Source of the DNA: Erythrobacteraceae bacterium CFH 75059
GTDB lineage: Bacteria > Pseudomonadota > Alphaproteobacteria > Sphingomonadales > Sphingomonadaceae
Direction: 5' to 3'
Length of the DNA: 64,000 bases
NCBI GenBank assembly: GCA_004331795.1
Contig: SJSR01000001.1
Coordinates: 248,001-312,000 of the forward strand
In this document: in pieces, positions 58,185 through 64,000 of the stretch
Numbering within the stretch: the first letter of the stretch is position 1
Layout: every line of letters begins with the position of its first letter
Position numbers and translations under genes: made by a program
Notes under the pieces: generated by a model
Database searches by the model: none
Seen by the model: only the letters and a program-made list of their open reading frames with translations
What the model was told of the DNA's origin: nothing

Positions 58185-59450
58185 ATGACTCCGGTCAAGC
58201 TAAACAAGCGCTGCGTCGATAGCCTGCTTCCGCCCTCCAAGGGGCAAGCGGTTCTCTGGGATACCGAGGTACGCGGCTATGGCGTACGTGTCCTTCCGTC
58301 GGGCACAAAGACCTTCATCCTCCAGTATCGCAACCCAGAGGGAATTCAGCGCCGCATCAATATTGGCCGATACGGCGTCCTTACCGTCGATCAGGCGCGC
58401 GATCAGGCCAAGCTGTTCCTGGCCTCCGTGATCAAGGGAGAAGATCCGGCTGATGAAACACGTCGTGCGCGCAAAGGCATGACGGTCGCGGAGATGTGCG
58501 AATGGTATCTGGCCGAAGCGCGGGCCGGGAACATCTTGGGACGACTGAACCGACCGATAAAGGCATCGTCCCTTGATATGGACGAGAGTCGTATTAAGAC
58601 GCACATAATCCCACTCCTCGGAAAGCGCGTGGTGGCGCAGCTGAGCGTCGCCGATGTCGAGCAGATGCAGTCCGATGTTAAGAACGGGAAAACCGCTAAA
58701 GCTCGGAGCGGTGGTCGTGGCGGACAGGCGACCGGAGGAGCTGGTGTAGCCTCGCGATGCCTGGGTACGCTTCAAGCGATCATAGGGCATGCCAAGCACA
58801 AGGGGTTGCTGGCGGCCCATCCAACCCAAGGTGCGAAAAAGCTGGCCAGCGCAAAGCGGACCCGACGGCTGAGCGTCGCCGAGATTGAGACGCTCGGTAA
58901 GGCAATCGCGTTTGCCGAGCGAAACCACGAAAATCCTGTGGCGCTGGCCGTTTTGAAGACGCTTCTGCTAACGGGTTATCGCCGGGAAGAAGCCCAAGCC
59001 ATGCAGAGGTCCTGGGTTAACGCCGCGGGAGGGTTCATCAGTTTCCCGGACACCAAAGGCGGTGCGCAAGTCCGTGCCATTGGCCCTGCGGCCCTGAAGA
59101 TCGTCCTGAGCCAGCCAGAAATGCTCGGCAATCCTTATGTCTTCGCATCAGAAATCGGGGCCGGGCCCTATACTGCCGTGAGTTCCTGTCTTGACCGTGT
59201 TTGCAAGCTCGCAGGAATTTCGGGCGTCACGCCACATACCCTTCGGCATACGTTCGGAAGCATCGCAGGCGAACTGGGTTTTTCGGAACTGACAATCCGC
59301 GCTATGCTCGGTCACGCTTCGCAAAACGTGACGCAAGACTATATCCATATCGACGAAGCGCTGAAGCTGGCTGTTCAAAGGACATCGGATGAAATTGCGC
59401 GTCTACTCGACTTGGGGGCAAAACGTCTTGCAATGATGTCCTATCCATAA
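58185..59450 (+). CDS. Tyrosine integrase (DUF4102 N-terminal, P4-type)
   Basis: Site-specific recombinase of 421 residues. An N-terminal arm-binding DUF4102 domain (~5-90: VLWDTEVRGYGVRVLPSGTKTFILQYR) and a core-binding domain precede the catalytic domain (~230-400). Catalytic residues are Arg in LTGYRREEA, His-x2-Arg in HTLRHTFGS, His in LGHASQ and Tyr in VTQDYIHID. ATG 58185 is chosen because GAGGGG lies 5 bases upstream; an in-frame GTG at 58179 would add two residues. It sits directly inside the tRNA-Gly att scar and probably mediates integration there. Confidence 0.92.
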   Translation: MTPVKLNKRCVDSLLPPSKGQAVLWDTEVRGYGVRVLPSGTKTFILQYRNPEGIQRRINIGRYGVLTVDQARDQAKLFLASVIKGEDPADETRRARKGMTVAEMCEWYLAEARAGNILGRLNRPIKASSLDMDESRIKTHIIPLLGKRVVAQLSVADVEQMQSDVKNGKTAKARSGGRGGQATGGAGVASRCLGTLQAIIGHAKHKGLLAAHPTQGAKKLASAKRTRRLSVAEIETLGKAIAFAERNHENPVALAVLKTLLLTGYRREEAQAMQRSWVNAAGGFISFPDTKGGAQVRAIGPAALKIVLSQPEMLGNPYVFASEIGAGPYTAVSSCLDRVCKLAGISGVTPHTLRHTFGSIAGELGFSELTIRAMLGHASQNVTQDYIHIDEALKLAVQRTSDEIARLLDLGAKRLAMMSYP

Positions 59451-59558
59451 CCAGCACCTTGTACCGAGCCTTGTTGGGACTGCCACCGGCTAGCTGCATC
59501 GAGACTCCCGGCGCCCAGTCCATACAAAGACCGGCGCCGTGTCGATGTCGCCAGTTAC

Positions 59559-59564
59559 TATAAA
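59559..59564 (+). promoter_or_regulatory. Candidate -10 element for the Abi_2 gene
   Basis: TATAAA (within TATAAAATC) lies about 35 bp before the Abi_2 start, in the 147-bp gap after the integrase. No clear -35 hexamer is visible at the expected position. Confidence 0.35.
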
Positions 59565-59597
59565 ATCTGCTTCGGGTGTGGCACTCAACACTCATGG

Positions 59598-60566
59598 TTG
59601 ACGTATCGGGGGCATTGCGTGTCGGGGACAGACTGGAAAAGCTTCGCTGATCAGCTCCAGATTCTGAAGGATCGCGGCTTGACGGTGGGGGATGATACCC
59701 GAGCGATCAGTTACCTCGAGAAGATCGGCTATTATTGCCTCAGTGGCTATTGGTATCCGTTTCGCTCGCCAAAAGCACAGCCCGTCGGCCTGGTGTTCCG
59801 GGAAGACCATTTCCTTCCTGACTCAACATTCGAGGACGCTGTTGCGCTCTACGCCTTCGATCGCAAGCTGCGGCTCCTGGCGCTCGATGCGCTGGAACGG
59901 ATCGAACGAGCCATCCGGGTCGACGTAGCCCACCTGCTGGGCAGGCTCGACTGCTTCGCGCAGTACGACCCCGCCCTACTGCACGGCAATTTTGCTCGCA
60001 GGGCAATTCCGAAGGGCTACAACGCGGGAAAGACCGAGCACCAGCTTTGGCTCGATCACCAGGACAAGCTGATTCACCGTAGCCGGAAGCAGCATTTCGT
60101 TGCCCACAACATGAACAAGCACGGGCGCTTGCCGATCTGGGTGGCGATCGAGATCTGGGATTTCGGTGCCCTTTCGCGGCTCTTTGCCGGCATGAACGTA
60201 AAGGACCAGGATGTCATTGCGGCCAGCTACGGTCTGGGGACGGGACGCGAACTGGAGAAATGGTTGCGAAGTCTGAGCTATCTTCGCAACGTCGCAGCGC
60301 ACCATAGTCGCATGTGGAATGTGAACGTGTTGGAGCTGTCGCCGGTGCCACAGTTCGACCAGAACTGGCAGTCGCTCGCCAATGCGCGCCCATTCATGTA
60401 CTTTTGCATCATGCGGTTTCTGCTGGCGCGGATCAGTCCGAATTCCAGCTGGGGTGAGCGGTTCAAAGCTTTGATGGCGGAGTTCCCCGAACCTGCAAAC
60501 AAGGCCGTGACGGCCGCCGATTTCGGGTTGGTTGCAGGCTGGGAGGGATGGCCGCTTTGGGCCTAG
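59598..60566 (+). CDS. Abi_2 (AbiD/AbiF-type) abortive infection HEPN protein
   Basis: A 322-residue protein from a TTG at 59598; a GTG at 59619 is an equally possible start and neither has a strong ribosome site. The Abi_2 N-terminus is visible (LQILKDRGLTVGDDTRAISYLEKIGYYCLSGYWYPF). The helical body contains LLALDALERIERAIRVDVAH, and the C-terminal part has LSYLRNVAAHHSRMWN, the R-x4-6-H motif of HEPN ribonucleases. Such proteins stop phage growth, probably by cleaving RNA. It lies two genes inside the element, between the integrase and a DUF2513 gene, and is followed by a promoter-hairpin unit on the other strand. Confidence 0.85.
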   Translation: MTYRGHCVSGTDWKSFADQLQILKDRGLTVGDDTRAISYLEKIGYYCLSGYWYPFRSPKAQPVGLVFREDHFLPDSTFEDAVALYAFDRKLRLLALDALERIERAIRVDVAHLLGRLDCFAQYDPALLHGNFARRAIPKGYNAGKTEHQLWLDHQDKLIHRSRKQHFVAHNMNKHGRLPIWVAIEIWDFGALSRLFAGMNVKDQDVIAASYGLGTGRELEKWLRSLSYLRNVAAHHSRMWNVNVLELSPVPQFDQNWQSLANARPFMYFCIMRFLLARISPNSSWGERFKALMAEFPEPANKAVTAADFGLVAGWEGWPLWA

Positions 60567-60576
60567 ACCATCCGCA

Positions 60577-60628
60577 CAAAAGAAAACCGGCACGTACACA
60601 TCGCTGTGCAGAGGTGCCGGTCATATTA
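60577..60628 (-). ncRNA. Candidate small RNA next to the Abi_2 gene
   Basis: A strong promoter on the minus strand lies immediately before the hairpin terminator, so a transcript of about 50 nt starting near 60626-60628 would consist almost entirely of the hairpin. There is no convincing ORF. It converges on the 3' end of the Abi_2 gene. The existence of the RNA is inferred from promoter and terminator only. Confidence 0.35.
60580..60621 (-). terminator. Intrinsic terminator hairpin, minus strand
   Basis: Arms ACCGGCAC (60586-60593) and GTGCCGGT (60614-60621) pair exactly; the loop can form a second short CACA/TGTG stem. Read on the minus strand it is followed by TTTTCTTTT (60585-60577). It could end the transcript of the small RNA candidate or of the DUF2513 gene upstream. 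Confidence 0.6.
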
Positions 60629-60634
60629 CGTCCA

Positions 60635-60662
60635 TATATACCCATACGAACGCGTTTGTCAA
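60635..60662 (-). promoter_or_regulatory. Sigma-70 type promoter, minus strand
   Basis: On the minus strand, perfect -35 TTGACA (60662-60657) is followed by a 16-nt spacer and -10 TATATA (60640-60635); a 17-nt spacing to ATATAT is also possible. It points at the hairpin 14 bp downstream. Confidence 0.6.
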
Positions 60663-60808
60663 TGAGAGACATTCGCGGCGCTGCCCCAGACACTAGCTGA
60701 ATCGGAGCGATTCTCGCCGTGGCGCGCTCAGATCAAGGCCTGCGGCACGGCGTCAGCCTGAGGCCAAGCTTCGCCCAATGCGCTCTTGCGACGGCTATAT
60801 ATCGGACC

Positions 60809-61216
60809 CTACAAATCGAGCTCAACCCCTGTGTGTTGCTCGATCTTCTTCTTCACCAAGCCCTTGGCGAGCGCCTTCAGGAGATCGAGACTGAAGCCGC
60901 CAGCCTTCTTTGCGCCGGCCTTTGTCTCGCGCCAGATGGCGGGATCACGGACGGTGTCGAGGAAGTCATGCCCGGCCCATGTGATCTGGCCAATCTGCCA
61001 AGCCGCGCCGGATAGCTTCGCTTTTATGGTAATGAGACCAGCATTGTCGAGCAGGTCCAGGTGATACTCCAATAGTTCTGCCTGCTCGCGCGGCAGCTTG
61101 CCTTCGCTGCTCTCGCCCAAAACCTCAGCGATCTCCGGGGTCAAAAGATCAAACGAGCGTCGTCCGTCTTCGATCTGCAAGAGCAGATCCCGGATGAGGT
61201 CCATGTCGCGCTTCAT
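60809..61216 (-). CDS. DUF2513 domain protein
   Basis: A 135-residue protein beginning MKRDMDLIRDLLLQIEDG, the typical N-terminus of DUF2513, which is found mainly in phages and integrative elements. Middle part EYHLDLLDNAGLITIKAK and WQIGQITWAGHDFLDTVRDPAIW suggest a small winged-helix-like fold. The Lys-rich C-terminus (KALAKGLVKKKIEQH) is amphipathic. The ATG at 61216 is chosen because the family starts there. Function is unknown. It lies between the Abi_2 gene and the winged-helix gene. Confidence 0.78.
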   Translation of the reverse strand: MKRDMDLIRDLLLQIEDGRRSFDLLTPEIAEVLGESSEGKLPREQAELLEYHLDLLDNAGLITIKAKLSGAAWQIGQITWAGHDFLDTVRDPAIWRETKAGAKKAGGFSLDLLKALAKGLVKKKIEQHTGVELDL

Positions 61217-61307
61217 GCCTTGGACCGTACCGCAAACACAGCGGAAGGACAGCGAACTGTTCGACCGGCAATGACTGATCGCCATAATTGCCCGCACTGC
61301 TTGCGGG

Positions 61308-61928
61308 TCAGCGGTGAGCGAGCTGATAGCGGCCATTCTTGCGGGCACCGACAAAGCGCAAAAGACCGCAGCCGCACAGACCCGCAAGATCGCGCCGCGC
61401 GGACTTGATGCTCACCTGCCAGTGTGCCGCGATCTCGCGGGCTTTGACCGAGTGCCCCTTGCCGACTCGGTCGAGCACCCAGCGTTGGCGCTCATTGAGA
61501 CCCAAACTTATTGGGTCATTTCCAGGGTCATTTCCAAGGTCATTTATAGGGTCAGAATTCGGTCGATGCTTGCCCAACGGCCGCTCATTCCCGTTTTCAT
61601 GTGCCCACGATGTTCCCCCGCGCAACCATTCGGATGACTCGGCGAGTCTGGATTGCTGGCTTTCGATAATGCCGAGAACGAACGCTCGAATAACGGGAGA
61701 CGTCGCAACCAAGCGCAGAAAGAATAGCGTGTCGGGGCCATGTTGCCCGGCCATCCAATGTTTTGCGGACCGCTCGCTGGCATGGGTCAGCCGCATCAGT
61801 TGCTTCACGGCACGATGCGTGTCCCCATGTTCCTTGCGCAGCAAATTGGCGATGGTCTCGGCAAAGGCTTGGCGACTGGCGAGCGCACCCTCCCAAGCTG
61901 GCAACTTCCTGCCCTTTTTCGGCAACAT
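61308..61928 (-). CDS. Putative winged-helix transcriptional regulator
   Basis: A 206-residue protein starting MLPKKGRKLPAWEG. The N-terminal half (RQAFAETIANLLRKEHGDTHRAVKQLMRLTHASERSAKHWM) is a helical, possibly DNA-binding module; the C-terminal ~65 residues (LNERQRWVLDRVGKGHSVKAREIAAHWQVSIKSARRDLAGL) form a winged helix. Between them is a repeated NDP linker. The ATG at 61928 follows GGACCGGAAG. It is divergent from the serine recombinase across ~120 bp and may repress it. The family is not characterised as far as I know. Confidence 0.65.
   Translation of the reverse strand: MLPKKGRKLPAWEGALASRQAFAETIANLLRKEHGDTHRAVKQLMRLTHASERSAKHWMAGQHGPDTLFFLRLVATSPVIRAFVLGIIESQQSRLAESSEWLRGGTSWAHENGNERPLGKHRPNSDPINDLGNDPGNDPISLGLNERQRWVLDRVGKGHSVKAREIAAHWQVSIKSARRDLAGLCGCGLLRFVGARKNGRYQLAHR
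61514..61561. repeat. 12-bp tandem repeat inside the regulator gene
   Basis: Four units of GGGTCATTTCCA-type, the first two identical and the last two diverged. On the minus strand they encode repeats of the NDPG/NDPI/NDLG kind in the linker between the two domains. Copy number may vary in frame. Confidence 0.75.
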
Positions 61929-62048
61929 CTTCCGGTCCTTTCCCACATATACTGTTGAGAGTGCGGGAATGCCGGAGCGGTCCGTAGTTCGCGCTGCAGC
62001 GGTTGGCCGCCCTGGCCACTGCAGTTCGGGTTTCGAAAGGGGCGAGCA

Positions 62049-63620
62049 TTGCCGGGATGGGAGAAAGACGAGGCACCGGGCGATGCAGAACAGAGGCCTA
62101 CCGTGCGCGCGGCCGAATATGTTCGGATGTCCACGGACCATCAGAAATACTCGACCGAAAATCAGGCAGATGCGATCCGCCACTACGCCGCATCTCGAGG
62201 CATAGAGATTGTCAGGACCTATGCTGACGACGGCAAAAGCGGCCTATCGATCGACGGTCGCGCTTCTCTGCAGCGGCTGATTGCCGACGTCGAATCCGGC
62301 GCCGCCGATTTCCAGATGATCCTGGTTTATGATGTCAGCCGCTGGGGCCGTTTCCAGGACGCCGATGAGAGCGCCTACTACGAGTACATCTGCCGCCGCT
62401 CCGGAATTCAGATCGCCTATTGCGCCGAACAGTTCGAGAATGACGGGTCGCCGATGAGCACCATGTTCAAGGGCTTCAAGCGCGCCATGGCTGGTGAATA
62501 CAGCCGGGAACTTTCGGTCAAGGTTTTCGCTGGCCAGGGGCGGCTCATCGAAAAGGGGTATCGACAAGGCGGTCCCGCTGGCTTCGGCCTGCGTCGGACA
62601 TTGATCGACGAGCATGGTAACGTCGAAGCGGTCCTCTGCCGCGGCGAACAAAAGAGTCTCCAGACCGATCGGGTCATCCTGACACCGGGCCCGCCCGAAG
62701 AGATTGACGTGGTTCGCGAAGTATATCGCAGCTTCGTGCACGAAGGTCGCTCAGAGCGCGAAATCGCCGAGGAGCTTAATGCTCGAGGTGTTCTATCCGA
62801 CCTCGAACGCCCCTGGACACGTGGCACCGTCCATCAGCTGCTGATCAACGAGAAATACGTCGGCGACAATGTCTGGAATCGGCGGTCGTTCAAACTGAAG
62901 AAGAAGCGGGTCCGCAACGCTCCTGACATGTGGATCCGCTCGGAGGGGGCATTCGAGGGGATCGTTGAACGGGACCTGTTCGAGGCAGCTCATTCGATCA
63001 TCACGGCACGCTCGTTCCGCCTGACGGACGAGGAAATGCTCCAAGCGCTGCGAGGCCTCTACGCCAGCAAGGGTCTGCTGTCGGGCATTATTATCGACGA
63101 ATGCGAGGGATTGCCGTCAAGCAGCGCCTACAGCTCGCGGTTCGGCAGCCTGCTTCGCGCATACAGTCTGGTCGGTTTTTCGCCGGAGCGGGACTATCGC
63201 TATATCGCCATCAACAAGGTCCTGCGCCGTCTCCATCCGGATATCGTTCGCGAAATCTTGGCGGGCCTCCATGCCCAGGGGAGCGATGCGTTTCAGGATC
63301 TTGCCAGTGACAGCATCCGGGTGAACGGCGAGTTCAGCCTTGCAATCGTTCTGGTGCGCTGCACGCCAACGCCGACCGGGATGCTGCGTTGGAAGATTCG
63401 CTTCGACACGAGCCAGCTTGCCGACATCACGGTGGTTGTCCGCATGGACATGCACAATCGCGCGCCGTTCGATTACTACCTGTTCCCCAGGATCGACGTC
63501 ACGAGCGAACGACTGCGTCTCGCCGAAGACAACGATCTGCACCTCGATGCCTATCGCTTCGACACGCTTGATTTCTTCTATGACATTGCGGCGCCCGTCG
63601 CCATTCCGGAGGCTGCGTAA
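62049..63620 (+). CDS. Large serine recombinase (resolvase family)
   Basis: A 523-residue protein from TTG 62049, preceded by AAAGGGG. The resolvase catalytic domain (~20-165) contains the nucleophile serine in AAEYVRMSTDHQKYSTENQ and the arginine-rich LVYDVSRWGRFQDADES. A recombinase domain (~190-300) follows (PAGFGLRRTLIDEHG, AEELNARGVLSDLERPWTRGTVHQLL). The C-terminal third has no zinc-ribbon CxxC pairs, but carries GLPSSSAYSSRFGSLLRAYSLVGF. It shares one base with the next gene (TAATG). Its target site cannot be seen; the integrase near the att scar is the more likely integrator. Confidence 0.88.
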   Translation: MPGWEKDEAPGDAEQRPTVRAAEYVRMSTDHQKYSTENQADAIRHYAASRGIEIVRTYADDGKSGLSIDGRASLQRLIADVESGAADFQMILVYDVSRWGRFQDADESAYYEYICRRSGIQIAYCAEQFENDGSPMSTMFKGFKRAMAGEYSRELSVKVFAGQGRLIEKGYRQGGPAGFGLRRTLIDEHGNVEAVLCRGEQKSLQTDRVILTPGPPEEIDVVREVYRSFVHEGRSEREIAEELNARGVLSDLERPWTRGTVHQLLINEKYVGDNVWNRRSFKLKKKRVRNAPDMWIRSEGAFEGIVERDLFEAAHSIITARSFRLTDEEMLQALRGLYASKGLLSGIIIDECEGLPSSSAYSSRFGSLLRAYSLVGFSPERDYRYIAINKVLRRLHPDIVREILAGLHAQGSDAFQDLASDSIRVNGEFSLAIVLVRCTPTPTGMLRWKIRFDTSQLADITVVVRMDMHNRAPFDYYLFPRIDVTSERLRLAEDNDLHLDAYRFDTLDFFYDIAAPVAIPEAA

Positions 63621-64000
63621 TGCCTGTCGTGCGTCCTCAGCAAATCGAGATGATCCCGGTCGCCAAGATCACGGTTCTCAACCCGCGCTCGCGAAACAAG
63701 CGTCAGCACCGCGAGATCGTGAACAACATTGAGTCGATCGGATTGAAGCGACCGATCACGGTCAGTCGACACCGCGGCCCCGGCGGGCCTCGCTACGATC
63801 TCGTATGCGGCGAAGGTAGGCTCGAGGCATTCCTCATGCTTGGCCAGACCGAAATCCCGGCGGTCGTCATCGAGGCGAGCGAGAGCGATTGCCTCGTGAT
63901 GAGTCTCGTGGAGAACATCGCTCGACGAACCCCGCGCCCGATCGATGTGATGCGCGAGATCGGTGCGCTGCGCGAACGCGGCTACAATGAAACCGAAATC
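63620..64000 (+). CDS. ParB/RepB-like nuclease-fold protein, 3' partial
   Basis: The ATG at 63620 overlaps the recombinase stop by one base, and the frame stays open to the window edge (127 codons seen). The translated N-terminus has ParB-like features: PVAKITVLNPRSRNKR, then LVCGEGRLEAFLMLGQTEIPAV, where ParB has the GERR CTP/nuclease motif but here reads GEGR, and LVMSLVENIARRTPRP. In alphaproteobacterial elements such genes often follow serine recombinases and resemble plasmid partition RepB. No ParA is visible, so a role other than partition, such as regulation of the element, is possible. Confidence 0.78.
   Translation, partial: MPVVRPQQIEMIPVAKITVLNPRSRNKRQHREIVNNIESIGLKRPITVSRHRGPGGPRYDLVCGEGRLEAFLMLGQTEIPAVVIEASESDCLVMSLVENIARRTPRPIDVMREIGALRERGYNETEI

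Larger units (their letters stand above)
58006..64000. mobile_element. Left end of an integrated genomic island or prophage-like element
   Basis: Bounded on the left by the tRNA-Gly att scar, with a tyrosine integrase as first gene, then Abi_2, DUF2513, a winged-helix regulator, a serine recombinase and a ParB-like gene. GC is visibly lower and start codons and gene spacing are looser than in the flanking chromosome. The right end is not in the window, so size and class (prophage, integrative element or defence island) cannot be decided. Confidence 0.85.

Noticed and set aside
60463-60693. A 76-codon minus-strand ORF across the Abi_2 gene end
   Set aside because: It crosses the promoter, hairpin and T-tract and overlaps the Abi_2 coding region; no ribosome site and no protein features.

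Overview
The window is about 64 kb of very GC-rich DNA with dense, mostly ordinary alphaproteobacterial chromosome genes from 1 to about 57.95 kb, followed by the left end of an integrated mobile element that runs off the right edge. Two TonB-dependent receptors, an NDUFA9-like complex I accessory protein, an SDHAF4-like DUF1674 protein, CmpX- and QmcA/NfeD-type membrane proteins and two perfect CtrA-type boxes (TTAA-N7-TTAA) point to the Sphingomonadales or a close relative. That placement is inference; no rRNA or other marker is present to fix the species.

Layout. 0-8 kb: partial helix-hairpin-helix protein, lone receiver domain, a gcdH-maiA-fahA catabolic operon, an LCAD-like dehydrogenase, a flavin reductase fused to a hydrolase-like domain, and a QmcA/NfeD membrane pair. 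8-20 kb: NDUFA9-like protein, tRNA-Leu(CAG), a TonB receptor divergent from a TPR/TonB-C-like protein, aconitase with a periplasmic rhodanese, a DMT transporter, an L,D-transpeptidase, an HDAC-family hydrolase and ispG. 20-31 kb: a CorA/ZntB transporter, a CmpX channel, a glutamyl-tRNA synthetase, a CHASE2-EAL protein, a 26-residue small ORF with its own box and terminator, an RsmB methyltransferase, a DUF1674 protein and a P450. 31-44 kb: an apbC, molybdopterin-oxidase, hemH run; hflK-hflC-degP; a class A penicillin-binding protein; msrB; GST; hisC. 44-57.9 kb: ftsE-ftsX-ydcF-plsC, a zinc-ribbon protein, tRNA-Leu(GAG), mtnP, putA, dcd, DoxX and a zinc-type TonB receptor with a His/Asp loop.

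From 57.96 kb the character changes. A 46-nt 3' fragment of tRNA-Gly(GCC) is an attachment-site scar. Immediately inside it lie a perfect 14-bp inverted repeat and a tyrosine integrase. Then come an Abi_2/HEPN abortive-infection gene, a DUF2513 phage-type gene, a winged-helix regulator, a large serine recombinase and, overlapping it by one base, a ParB-like gene cut by the window edge. This stretch has visibly lower GC.

The most interesting unexplained items are: (1) the Abi_2 gene with an adjacent promoter-hairpin-T-tract unit that may be a small RNA; (2) two undescribed small ORFs, each preceded by a perfect CtrA-type box; (3) the recombinase-ParB pair in an element that already has an integrase; (4) a Moco-oxidase large subunit without an adjacent 2Fe-2S subunit, inside an Fe-S/heme operon.
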